The position numbers and the translations under genes were made by a program. From assembly GCA_964355015.1 (NCBI GenBank), contig CAYHCE010000018.1, positions 1-64,000 of the forward strand: a stretch of DNA of 64,000 nt. Direction: 5' to 3'. Position 1 is the stretch's first letter. Every line of letters begins with the position of its first letter. Below, in pieces: positions 1 through 8,666 of the stretch. A model generated the notes under the pieces. The model was not told where the DNA came from. It did no database searches and worked only from the letters and a program-made list of their open reading frames with translations. Origin of the DNA: CAYHCE01 sp964355015 (GTDB lineage: Bacteria; Cyanobacteriota; Cyanobacteriia; PCC-6307; Cyanobiaceae).

Positions 1-202
1 GGCCTTCAACCTCAACGGCTTCAACTTCAACCAGTCGATCCTCGATGGCCAGGGCAGGGTGATCAACACCTGGGCCGACATACTCAACCGAGCCAACCTC
101 GGCTTCGAGGTGATGCACGAGCGCAATGCCCACAACTTCCCGCTGGATCTGGCTTCGAGCGAGGCCGTTCCGGTGGCGCTGAGCGCTCCGGCGATCGGCT
201 GA
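1..202 (+). CDS. psbA: Photosystem II D1 protein, C-terminal part
   Basis: The last 66 codons of a gene entering from the left edge; the reading frame starts at base 2. The visible protein runs through the conserved D1 C-terminus, with NLGFEVMHERNAHNFPLDLA followed by a short tail ending APAIG. It includes the His, Glu, Asp and Ala residues known in the family to ligate or lie close to the Mn4CaO5 cluster (HE in MHERN, H in AHN, D and A in LDLA). CtpA normally cleaves after that Ala to expose the ligating carboxylate, removing the SSEAVPVALSAPAIG tail. D1 is the thylakoid reaction-centre subunit of photosystem II. Which psbA isoform this is cannot be judged from the tail. Confidence 0.97.
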   Translation, partial: AFNLNGFNFNQSILDGQGRVINTWADILNRANLGFEVMHERNAHNFPLDLASSEAVPVALSAPAIG

Positions 203-253
203 GTTGGCCGGGAGTGAGCCTCAGCCTCTCCGTCCTCCGGGCGATCGACGAAC

Positions 254-287
254 AAGCCTCCACCTTCGGGTGGGGGCTTTTGTGTTT
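254..287 (+). terminator. Rho-independent terminator of psbA
   Basis: About 50 bases after the psbA stop, AAGCCTCCACC and GGTGGGGGCTT pair around a TTCG tetraloop and are followed at once by the T-rich TTGTGTTT. This is the strongest intrinsic terminator in the window and separates psbA from the mnt operon. Confidence 0.85.
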
Positions 288-309
288 CGGTTCGGCAGTG
301 GGGCATTCC

Positions 310-315
310 TAGAGT
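310..315 (+). promoter_or_regulatory. Possible -10 element of the mntCAB operon
   Basis: TAGAGT lies 13 bases before the mntC ATG, in the short gap after the psbA terminator. Cyanobacterial -10 boxes are TANNNT. No convincing -35 is visible, and a start this close would leave only a very short leader. Confidence 0.3.
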
Positions 316-328
316 CGCCCGTGTCCTG

Positions 329-1330
329 ATGGCGCAGACGTTGAGGGCCTGTTCCGAGGTGGGTGCTTCGCCCCGGTCTGCCGAGCTGCCGCGGCGGATA
401 CGACCGGCTTCCCTGATCGTCGCCGCCGCTCTTGGCTCGGTCCTGATCGCGCTGAGCAGTTGCCGTGGTCCGGCGGAGCGCGGTTCCGCCCCCCAGGAGC
501 GGCAGCAGGAGCGGCCGCTGGTGCTCACCACCTTCACCGTTCTGGCCGATATGGCACGTCAGGTGGCGGGAGATCATCTGCGGGTGGAATCGATCACCAG
601 GCTCGGCGCCGAGATCCACGCTTACGAGCCCACACCGAGCGATCTCGAGCGGGCCGACGGTGCCGATCTGCTGCTGGAGAACGGCTTCGACCTCGAACGC
701 TGGGCCCGTCGCTTCACCTCCCGCCTGCCGCCGGCCAGCCGGGTCACCCTCACGGAAGGCATCGACCCCCTGCCGATCGCCGAGGATGCTTACCAGGGCA
801 AGCCCAACCCCCACGCCTGGATGTCCCCTCGCCTGGCCGAGATCTACGTGGAGAACATGCGGATCGCCTTCAGCCAGCTCGATCCAGCCCATGCGGACGA
901 CTATCGCCGCAACGCCGGGGCCTATCGCGAACGGCTGCGCGCCCTCGACACCGAACTGCGCCTCGGCCTCGATGCCATTCCGCCCTCCCGGCGCGTCCTG
1001 GCCACCTGCGAGGGAGCCTTCTCCTACCTGGCCCGTGACTACGGCCTCCAGGAGGCCTACCTCTGGCCGGTGAACGCCGAATCCCAGGTGACCCCCCAGC
1101 GGATGGCCCGGCTGATCGATCTGGTTCGTCAGCGCCAGGTGCCGGCGGTGTTCTGTGAAAGCACGGTGAGTGCCGAGCCCCAGCGCCAGGTGGCGAAGGA
1201 GAGTGGGGCCCGCTTCGGCGGTGTCTTCTACGTGGACTCCCTCTCCGCCCCGACCGGCCCGGCCCCGACCCTGCTGGACCTGCAGCGTCACAATCTGCGC
1301 ACGCTCGTGCGCGGCCTGCAGGGGAGCTGA
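329..1330 (+). CDS. mntC: Manganese-type ABC transporter, substrate-binding lipoprotein
   Basis: A 333-residue cluster A-I metal-binding protein (ZnuA/MntC/PsaA family). A hydrophobic segment at about residues 28-44 ends in a lipobox (ALSSC, Cys45), so it is probably lipid-anchored in the periplasm. The expected ligands are visible: His97 (EIHAYEP), His162 (NPHAWMSP), Glu228 (CEGAFSY) and Asp303 (YVDS). A His-His-Glu-Asp set is that of Synechocystis MntC and favours Mn over Zn, since Zn-specific members use a third His. It is first in an operon with ATPase and permease genes. The stretch before the lipobox is long, so a later start is possible. Confidence 0.92.
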   Translation: MAQTLRACSEVGASPRSAELPRRIRPASLIVAAALGSVLIALSSCRGPAERGSAPQERQQERPLVLTTFTVLADMARQVAGDHLRVESITRLGAEIHAYEPTPSDLERADGADLLLENGFDLERWARRFTSRLPPASRVTLTEGIDPLPIAEDAYQGKPNPHAWMSPRLAEIYVENMRIAFSQLDPAHADDYRRNAGAYRERLRALDTELRLGLDAIPPSRRVLATCEGAFSYLARDYGLQEAYLWPVNAESQVTPQRMARLIDLVRQRQVPAVFCESTVSAEPQRQVAKESGARFGGVFYVDSLSAPTGPAPTLLDLQRHNLRTLVRGLQGS

Positions 1331-1334
1331 GCCG

Positions 1335-2114
1335 ATGATGCCGTCCCTGCCGCCCCCCGTCGCCACCGCTGTGCCCGCCGAGCGCATCCGCGTCCGCCAT
1401 CTTTGCGTCGATTACCACGGCACGGTCGCCCTCCACGATGTCTCGCTTCAGGTGAACGCCGGCAGCATCTGCGGTCTGGTGGGCATGAACGGAGCTGGCA
1501 AATCCACGCTGTTCAAGGCCCTGATGGGCTTCGTGCGGCCCTGCCGCGGCAGCATTGCCATCGATGGCCTGCCGCTGCGGCAGGCCCGGCGACGCCAGGC
1601 GGTGGCCTACGTGCCGCAGATGGAGAGCGTCGACTGGAACTTCCCGATCAATGTGGGCAATGTGGTGATGATGGGCCGCTACGGCGGCATGAATCTGCTG
1701 CGGATTCCCGGACCCGCCGACCATGCGGCGGTGCGGCAGAGCCTGGAGCGGGTCGAGCTCTGGCCCCTGCGGCGCCGCCAGATCGGTGAACTCTCCGGTG
1801 GGCAGCGCAAGCGAGCCTTCCTGGCGCGCGCCCTGGCCCAGGGAGCCTCTGTGCTGCTGCTGGACGAGCCCTTTGCCGGCGTGGACATCCGCACCGAGCG
1901 GCTGATGATCGATCTCTTCGAGCAGTTCCGCCAGGAGGGGCGCAGCCTGCTGATCTCCACCCACGACCTCTCCCACGTCCGGGGGTTCTGCGATCAGGTA
2001 GTGCTGATCAACAAGACCGTGCTGGCCTACGGCGACACCTCCGAGGTGTTCACCGAGGAGAACCTGGCCCGCACCTTCGGCGCGCCACAGCGCCTGGTCA
2101 GCGGTGAACCATGA
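1335..2114 (+). CDS. mntA: Manganese-type ABC transporter, ATP-binding protein
   Basis: A 259-residue ABC ATPase. Walker A is GMNGAGKST (residues 50-58), the Q-loop Gln is residue 95, the signature is LSGGQ (153-157), Walker B is VLLLDEP (about 173-179) and the switch His is 210 (STHD). The frame stays open upstream into mntC, but the ATG pair at 1335 just after the mntC stop is the natural start and gives the usual family length. It powers import of the metal delivered by MntC, together with the permease that overlaps its 3' end. Mn rather than Zn is inferred from the binding-protein ligands. Confidence 0.92.
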   Translation: MMPSLPPPVATAVPAERIRVRHLCVDYHGTVALHDVSLQVNAGSICGLVGMNGAGKSTLFKALMGFVRPCRGSIAIDGLPLRQARRRQAVAYVPQMESVDWNFPINVGNVVMMGRYGGMNLLRIPGPADHAAVRQSLERVELWPLRRRQIGELSGGQRKRAFLARALAQGASVLLLDEPFAGVDIRTERLMIDLFEQFRQEGRSLLISTHDLSHVRGFCDQVVLINKTVLAYGDTSEVFTEENLARTFGAPQRLVSGEP

Positions 2115-2953
2115 ACGAGCTCTTCGACTGGCTGCTCGAACCCCTCCGTCACGACTTCATGGTGCGGGCCCTGCTGGTCAGTGCCCTGGTGGCCGCCGTC
2201 TGCGGTCTGCTCTCCTGCTTCATGACCCTCAAGGGCTGGGCCCTGATGGGGGACGCGGTGTCCCATGCCGTCATGCCGGGGGTGGTGATCGCCTATGCGC
2301 TCAACCTGCCCTTCGCCGTCGGGGCCTTCGTGTTCGGGGTGGGATCGGTGGCGGTGATCGGCTACGTCAAGCAGATGACCCGGATCAAGGAGGACACCGT
2401 GATCGGCCTGGTGTTCACCGGTTTCTTCGCCTTCGGCCTCGTGCTGGTCTCGAAGGTGCGCAGCTCGATCGATCTCACCCACATCCTGTTCGGCAACGTG
2501 CTGGGCATCAGTGACGCCGACATCCTGCAGACGTCGCTGATCAGTGCGGCGGTGCTGGTGCTGCTGCTGCTGTTCCGGCGGGATCTGATCCTGTTCTGCT
2601 TCGATCCCACCCACGCGCGCTCGATCGGGATCCAGACCGGAGCCCTGCACTACCTGCTCCTCACGGTGCTGTCCCTGGCGGCGGTGGCCGGTCTGCAGAC
2701 GGTGGGGATCATCCTGGTGGTGGCGATGCTCGTCACGCCGGGGGCCACGGCCTACCTGCTCACCGACCGGTTCGACCGCATGACCTGGATCGCGATGGCG
2801 TCCGCCACGCTCTCCTCCCTGGTGGGCATCTACTGGAGCTACTGGATGGATGCCTCCACCGCAGGTTGCATCGTGCTCGTGCAGACCGGGCTGTTTCTGC
2901 TCAGCTTCCTGTTCGCGCCCCGCCATGGCCTCCTGGCCCAGCGGCGCCGGTGA
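2111..2953 (+). CDS. mntB: Manganese-type ABC transporter, permease
   Basis: A 280-residue polytopic membrane protein of the ABC-3 (ZnuB/MntB) family. Typical features include FMTLKGWALMGDAVSHAVMPG near residues 37-57 and GIILVVAMLVTPGATAYLL in the C-terminal half, with about eight hydrophobic segments. Its ATG overlaps the mntA stop (ATGA), so translation is probably coupled. It forms the inner-membrane channel of the importer. Its own 3' end overlaps the GTG of the DUF4336 gene, making a four-gene cluster. Confidence 0.92.
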   Translation: MNELFDWLLEPLRHDFMVRALLVSALVAAVCGLLSCFMTLKGWALMGDAVSHAVMPGVVIAYALNLPFAVGAFVFGVGSVAVIGYVKQMTRIKEDTVIGLVFTGFFAFGLVLVSKVRSSIDLTHILFGNVLGISDADILQTSLISAAVLVLLLLFRRDLILFCFDPTHARSIGIQTGALHYLLLTVLSLAAVAGLQTVGIILVVAMLVTPGATAYLLTDRFDRMTWIAMASATLSSLVGIYWSYWMDASTAGCIVLVQTGLFLLSFLFAPRHGLLAQRRR

Positions 2954-4137
2954 GCGGAACAGCTGCTGCTGCCGCCGCCCAGCGCTGGCCCTGGTGGCCC
3001 CTGCTGCCGCTCTACCCCTACGGCCGGCGGCGCACCCTGGTGCGGGAACTGATCCCTGGCCTGCTCTGGAGTTTCGAGCAGTTGCAGGGGATCCTCTACG
3101 TGGCCGTACCGATCCGCATGACGGTGCTGCGCCTGCGCGAGGGCCTGCTGCTGTATGCCCCGGTGGCGCCCACCGCTGAGCTGATTCGCGAGCTCCGGCA
3201 GCTCGAGAGCCGCCACGGCCCTGTGCTCACGATCGTGCTGCCCACCAGTTCCGGCCTGGAACACAAGCTGCCGGTGCCGGCCATGGCCCGGGCCTTCCCC
3301 GGCGCCGCGGTGTGGGTGAGCCCGAGGCAGTGGAGTTTTCCGCTCTCCCTGCCGCTGCCCTGGCTGGGGTTTCCAGCCGCACGCACACGGGTGCTGTTCG
3401 AGCAGGGGGTACCCCACGCCGACGAGCTCTCCTGGCATCCCCTGGGACCACTGGAGCTTGGGGTGGGCACCTTCATGGACGTGGCCTGCTTCCAAAGAGA
3501 AAGCGGCACGCTGCTGGTCACCGATGCGCTGGTGGCGATTCCGCCCGAACCGCCGGCCCTGTTCGACGCCGATCCCACCCCCCTGCTCTTCCATGCCCGT
3601 GAGCGGGGCGCTGAACCTCTCCAGGACACGCCGGAGCAGCGGCGCAGAGGCTGGTGGCGGCTGGTGCTGTTCGCCACCTATCTCCAGCCGGAGGCCGTGC
3701 GGGTGGCGGCCTGGAGCGAGGTGCTGGCTGAGGCTTTCAGGCCCGGCCTGCGGCGGCCCTGCACCTACTTCGGCCTCTACCCCTTCCGCTGGGCGCCTGG
3801 CTGGGAAGCCGGCTTCGAGGCCCTGCTCGCCGAGGGGAAGCCGCGGCTGCAGGTGGCCCCGGTGCTGGAGCGACTGGTCTTCCCCCGGGCTCGCTCCGCC
3901 TTGCTGCACTGGCTGCGGCGACTGGCCGCCATCGAGGGCATCGCCCATCTGGTTCCGGCCCACTACGCGGCACCGGTCGTCTGCACCCCGGCCGATCTGC
4001 TGGCCCTGGCCGACGAGCTGGAGGCCCGGCCCTGGGCGCCCTCGCAGGGATCTTGGGAACTGCTCGCAGGCCTGGACAGCAGGCTGCTGCGCTGGGGGCT
4101 GGTGCCGGAACAACCCGGCTCGGCCAGGGAGCCCTGA
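2950..4137 (+). CDS. DUF4336 domain protein coupled to the Mn transporter
   Basis: A 395-residue protein if started at the GTG at 2950, which overlaps the mntB stop as GTGA; the open frame upstream is a shadow of mntB. The N-terminal part (PYGRRRTLVRELIPGLLWSF, then GILYVAVPIRMTVL and GLLLYAPVAPT) is typical of DUF4336, a cyanobacterial and plant family often described as related to the metallo-beta-lactamase fold. No signal peptide is evident. Its function is unknown; the coupling to mntCAB suggests a link to metal homeostasis, which is inference. The gene ends 4 bases before the convergent DUF760 gene. Confidence 0.8.
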   Translation: MSGTAAAAAAQRWPWWPLLPLYPYGRRRTLVRELIPGLLWSFEQLQGILYVAVPIRMTVLRLREGLLLYAPVAPTAELIRELRQLESRHGPVLTIVLPTSSGLEHKLPVPAMARAFPGAAVWVSPRQWSFPLSLPLPWLGFPAARTRVLFEQGVPHADELSWHPLGPLELGVGTFMDVACFQRESGTLLVTDALVAIPPEPPALFDADPTPLLFHARERGAEPLQDTPEQRRRGWWRLVLFATYLQPEAVRVAAWSEVLAEAFRPGLRRPCTYFGLYPFRWAPGWEAGFEALLAEGKPRLQVAPVLERLVFPRARSALLHWLRRLAAIEGIAHLVPAHYAAPVVCTPADLLALADELEARPWAPSQGSWELLAGLDSRLLRWGLVPEQPGSAREP

Positions 4138-4141
4138 AGGC

Positions 4142-4489
4142 TCAGAGCTTGAGTTCGCCTGGGTCGGCGTCCAGTCCGCCTTCGCCGAAGAGGGTGGTTT
4201 CCAGTTCCATGCGCTGCTCCATCTGGCGCAGGAAGTAGCCGGTCATCATGGCCGAAGCGAGCAGGCCGGCCAGGTTTTCGCGGTTGGTCTGGATCTTCAC
4301 CTCGAACTGTTCGCCGGGCAGCATGCCCAGCAGGCCCTGCACGTTGTGGCGAATGATGTCCTGGATGTCGCCGCTCGCGGAGCGGGCGACCCGCTGGAGG
4401 ACATCCGGCGATTGTTCCTGCAGGTACTGAATCAGCGAGTTGCCGCTGATCGATTCGCTGTCGGTCGTCAGGAACTCCGGGTTGAACAT
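4142..4489 (-). CDS. DUF760 family protein
   Basis: A 115-residue soluble protein with the DUF760 pattern conserved in cyanobacteria and chloroplasts: NSLIQYLQEQSPDVLQRVA near the N-terminus, then a helical stretch with LLGMLPGEQFEV and LAGLLASAMMTGYFLRQMEQ. No catalytic motif or membrane segment is visible. Plant relatives occur in plastids, but the molecular role is unknown. It is transcribed towards the DUF4336 gene and lies downstream of the signal peptidase gene on the same strand, with a 53-base gap. Confidence 0.8.
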   Translation of the reverse strand: MFNPEFLTTDSESISGNSLIQYLQEQSPDVLQRVARSASGDIQDIIRHNVQGLLGMLPGEQFEVKIQTNRENLAGLLASAMMTGYFLRQMEQRMELETTLFGEGGLDADPGELKL

Positions 4490-4542
4490 GCCCCTCCGGT
4501 GTGATCCACGTCACGGCCTGCACCATACCCCAGGCATTCGGC

Positions 4543-5130
4543 TCAGCCCCTACCGGCGATGGGAGAGACCCGAATCGGGCCGAGGTGGTCGAGCGGCCAG
4601 TAGCGGAACACGGCCGTGCCGATCACGTGGTCGGCCGGCAACGGACCCCAGATGTGGGAGTCGAGGCTGGCATTGCGGTTGTCCCCCAGCACCAGCAGAT
4701 GCCCCGGCGGCACTCTCAGGGGCGCCATCCGGTACTCCATAGGTGCCGCTCGCCAGGGCTCGCTCACGGCGGAGCCGTTGCGCCAGAGCACCCCACCGCT
4801 GACGGAGATCTGGTCGCCGGGCACGCCGATCACCCGTTTGATCAGAGCAGCCGAGGGGTCGTAGCCGGCGGCCAGCAGCGCATCGGGGGGCCGGAACACC
4901 ACGATGGCACCCACGGGCAGAGCGGACCCCAGGCGAGGCCGCAGTTTCTCCACCAGGATCCGGTCCTCGAGATCAAGGGTGGGGAGCATGGAGCCGGAGG
5001 GAATCCAGCGTGGCTCGATCACGGCCCAGCGCAGCAGCAGAGCCAGACCCACCCATAGCAGCAGGGGGACCGCCTGTCGCAGCAGCTGGCGAACGGGGCC
5101 GGAACGGGCGGGAGCGGCAGGCTGGGTCAT
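4543..5130 (-). CDS. lepB: Signal peptidase I
   Basis: A type I signal peptidase of 195 residues from the ATG at 5130. One N-terminal membrane segment (LLLWVGLALLLRWAVIE) is followed by the catalytic serine in IPSGSMLPTL, the lysine in ALIKRVIGVPGD and the C-terminal box GDNRNASLDSHIWGPL. It cleaves Sec and Tat signal peptides on the periplasmic or lumenal side. The frame stays open to ATGs at 5187 and 5211, but a start at 5211 would leave only 8 bases to the divergent menD start, so 5130 is preferred. It is shorter than the Escherichia coli enzyme, as is usual in cyanobacteria. Confidence 0.9.
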   Translation of the reverse strand: MTQPAAPARSGPVRQLLRQAVPLLLWVGLALLLRWAVIEPRWIPSGSMLPTLDLEDRILVEKLRPRLGSALPVGAIVVFRPPDALLAAGYDPSAALIKRVIGVPGDQISVSGGVLWRNGSAVSEPWRAAPMEYRMAPLRVPPGHLLVLGDNRNASLDSHIWGPLPADHVIGTAVFRYWPLDHLGPIRVSPIAGRG

Positions 5131-5219
5131 GGGGTGTGGCGCATCTGGGCCCTGTCGCTCCGCTGCGGAGGTCGCCTGGTTGGGCATGATCGGCCCATCC
5201 TGAACAGGCATGGGCTGGG

Positions 5220-7054
5220 GTGAGTGAGACGGCGGCCGAGAACGGAGCCGGGGCGAACCTGGAGGCGGCCCGGCGGCTGCTGGATGCCCTCGTCGGGCAG
5301 GGGGTCATGCGCCTGGTGCTCTGCCCGGGCAGCCGCTCCGGGCCGCTGGCGGCAGCGGCCGGGCTGCTGGCCCGGCGCGGGCTGAGCCTGCACACGGCGA
5401 TCGACGAACGCTCCGCCGCCTTCTTCGCCCTGGGGCTCTCGCGCGGCGACGGTGTGCCGGCGGTGGTGATCACCACATCGGGTACCGCCGTGGCCAACCT
5501 GCTGCCGGCGGTGGTGGAGGCCGACAGCGGCGCGATCCCCCTGCTGCTGCTCACGGCGGATCGGCCGGCGCGGCTGAAGGGCTGTGGTGCCAACCAGACC
5601 GTGAACCAGGAAGCCTTCCTGGCACCCTGCTGCCGCTGGTTCGGCCAGGGAGACGGCCGGGGCCTGGCGGCGATGCAGGCTGGCGAGCTGGAAGCCCTGG
5701 CTCGGCGTGCCTGGCAGGCGGCCGGTGGCAGCCCGGCCGGACCGGTGCATCTGAACCTGCCGTTCGAGGAGCCGCTGCATGCCGGCAGCTCCGCTCCGGC
5801 ACGGCCAGGGCCAGGGGTGGCTCCGGCCGCAGCGGTGGCTCTGGCATCCGGTACGCCGTCGCCAGCCGAGCCGCCCTGCGACGATCCCTTGCTCGGCCTG
5901 GAGCCGGACCGCCCGGGCGTGATCGTGGCCGGTCCCTGGCGCGGTCGCCTGGAGGCGCTGCCCCACTGCGCCGCCGCTCTGCAGCGCTGGCAGGGACGCT
6001 GCGGCTGGCCCCTGCTGGCCGATGGGCTCTCCGGTCTGCGCGGGCGAGCAGGTCTTGAACTCGTGGCCGGTTACGACCTGATCCTGGAGGCAGCACCAGC
6101 GGATCTCGCCGTCACCCAGGTGCTGCGTCTCGGCCCGATGCCGGCCAGCCGACGCCTGCAACGCTGGCTGGGCAGCCAGACGGGCCATCAGGTGCTGATC
6201 AGTGAGGCCGATCCCCGCAACCAGGACCCGCTCGGCACCGCCGCCATCCGACAGGGTGCCGGTCTGGCGGCCTGGTGCGCCTCCCTCCCGGACGGGCTGT
6301 GGGAAGGAGGCCCTTCGCAGGCGAGCCTGGCCCTGAAGCGGCGCTGGCGGGCCGCCGAGGCACGGGTACAGGAGCAGCTCACGACGGCACTCCAACCGGA
6401 CGACGAGGCGCACTCCGCCGCCAGCACGAGTGAACCCGCTCTGGCCCGGGCGTTGAGCCGCCTGCTGCCGGGGGATCTGCCGCTGATGCTGGCCAGCAGC
6501 AGCCCGGTGCGCGACTGGGAGAGCTTCGCCGATCCGGCTGGACCGGCCCGAGCCGTGCTCGGCTTCCGTGGCGCCTCCGGTATCGACGGCACCCTGTCGC
6601 TCGCGGCGGGGCTGGCGGAGAGCCTGGGCAGGCTGGTGCTGCTCACCGGCGATCTGGCCCTGCTGCACGACGCCAACGGCTGGCTCTGGCGGCGGCAGCT
6701 CGGCGGCCGGCTCACCGTGGTGCTGATCGACAACGGGGGAGGCGGGATCTTCGAGCAGTTGCCGATCCGAGCGGAATCCGGCACAACCAGCGATGACATC
6801 CTTGACTTCGAGCGCCTGTTCGCCATGCCCCAGGAGCTGGATCACTGCCGCCTGGCGACGGTCCACGGCGTGCCCAGCCGGCGGCTGGAGCGGCTCGCGC
6901 AACTCGAAGAGGCCCTGCGCTGGGCACTGGCACAGCCCGTGGCCCTGCTGGAGCTGCGCACCGATCGCCGGGCCGATGCGGCGCTGCGCCAGCGGCTGCG
7001 GAGTGCCCTGGGCGAACAGGACCGCAGAATGGCCGCGCCGCTTCCCCAGCCCCG

Positions 7055-7058
<4 letters not shown>
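5220..7058 (+). CDS. menD: SEPHCHC synthase, phylloquinone synthesis
   Basis: A 612-residue thiamine-diphosphate enzyme (2-succinyl-5-enolpyruvyl-6-hydroxy-3-cyclohexene-1-carboxylate synthase). The start is GTG. PGSRSGPL (residues 36-43) and the activating Glu63 in IDERSAAFF match MenD, and the C-terminal diphosphate-binding region contains LTGDLALLHDANGWL. It joins isochorismate and 2-oxoglutarate in the pathway that, in cyanobacteria, makes phylloquinone for photosystem I. The stop overlaps the menB start by 4 bases (ATGA). Length and domain order are normal for the family. Confidence 0.95.
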
Positions 7059-7957
<899 letters not shown>

Positions 7958-8040
7958 GGCGAGAGCGCCACGGACCTGCTCGGGTCTGCCGAACAGTCGT
8001 TACCTTGGGTGTCAAGAGCAGAAGGATCCCCAAGCCGGCC

Positions 8041-8604
8041 GTGGCCCACCGCCTCGCGATCTTGATGGCCGGCGGCCTGATCGCCGCCGCTGCGGCCTGG
8101 AGCCGCATGGCCCTCGCGGCTCCGGTGCCCTCCGGGGCCACTGCGGCGGAGAGCGCTGCGCCGGCCCCCGCGCGCAGCCTGGTGCTCTATCGCGGTCGCC
8201 GCCAGCTCCTGGTGGAGGAGAACGGTCAGGTCCTGCGTCGATTCCCCGTCGCGGTGGGCATGCCGGGCTGGGAGACACCGCTCGGACGCTTCGAGGTGAT
8301 CCAGATGACCGCCGATCCCACCTGGAAGCATCCCGTCACCGGCCAGCTGTTTCCACCCGGACCAGGCAACCCGCTGGGCAGCCGCTGGATCGGCTTCCAC
8401 AGCGACTGCCAGGGGCGGCGCGGCTTCAACGGCCAGGAGCAGTTGGAGGTGAAGGGCTGCGTCAGCTCGGGCTTCCATGGCACCCCCAACCGCGCCAGCA
8501 TCGGCCGGGCGGTGTCCCATGGCTGTGTGCGGATGTTCGACGAGAATGTGCGCGACCTGTTCGACCTGGTGCGGATGGGCACCGTGGTGACCGTGCTGCC
8601 CTGA
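8041..8604 (+). CDS. Secreted L,D-transpeptidase (YkuD domain)
   Basis: 187 residues from the GTG at 8041, which gives a clean signal peptide (AILMAGGLIAAAAAWSRMALAAP). The open frame further upstream is antisense-like and was discarded. The mature protein is a YkuD domain: RSLVLYRGRRQLLVEENGQV opens the fold and the catalytic motif is SHGCVRM, with His and Cys present. LPNP-type sequence GTPNRASIGRAVSHGC precedes it. Such enzymes make 3-3 cross-links in peptidoglycan or attach proteins to it in the periplasm. It has no lysin domain of its own. The start codon is the least certain part. Confidence 0.85.
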   Translation: MAHRLAILMAGGLIAAAAAWSRMALAAPVPSGATAAESAAPAPARSLVLYRGRRQLLVEENGQVLRRFPVAVGMPGWETPLGRFEVIQMTADPTWKHPVTGQLFPPGPGNPLGSRWIGFHSDCQGRRGFNGQEQLEVKGCVSSGFHGTPNRASIGRAVSHGCVRMFDENVRDLFDLVRMGTVVTVLP

Positions 8605-8636
8605 GCATCAGGGGCCGTCGATCCTGTGGCCGCCCG

Positions 8637-8642
8637 TAGAGT
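8637..8642 (+). promoter_or_regulatory. Possible -10 element of glgA
   Basis: TAGAGT sits 25 bases before the glgA ATG in the 62-base gap after the L,D-transpeptidase. No clear -35 is seen. Confidence 0.3.
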
Positions 8643-8666
8643 TCGGCCCTCCCGAGCGATCTCCCC

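Noticed and set aside
221..1387. 388-codon minus-strand open frame across mntC
   Set aside because: Shadow frame of high-G+C coding DNA; Gly/Arg/His/Gln-rich, no recognisable domain, while mntC on the plus strand has all expected ligands.
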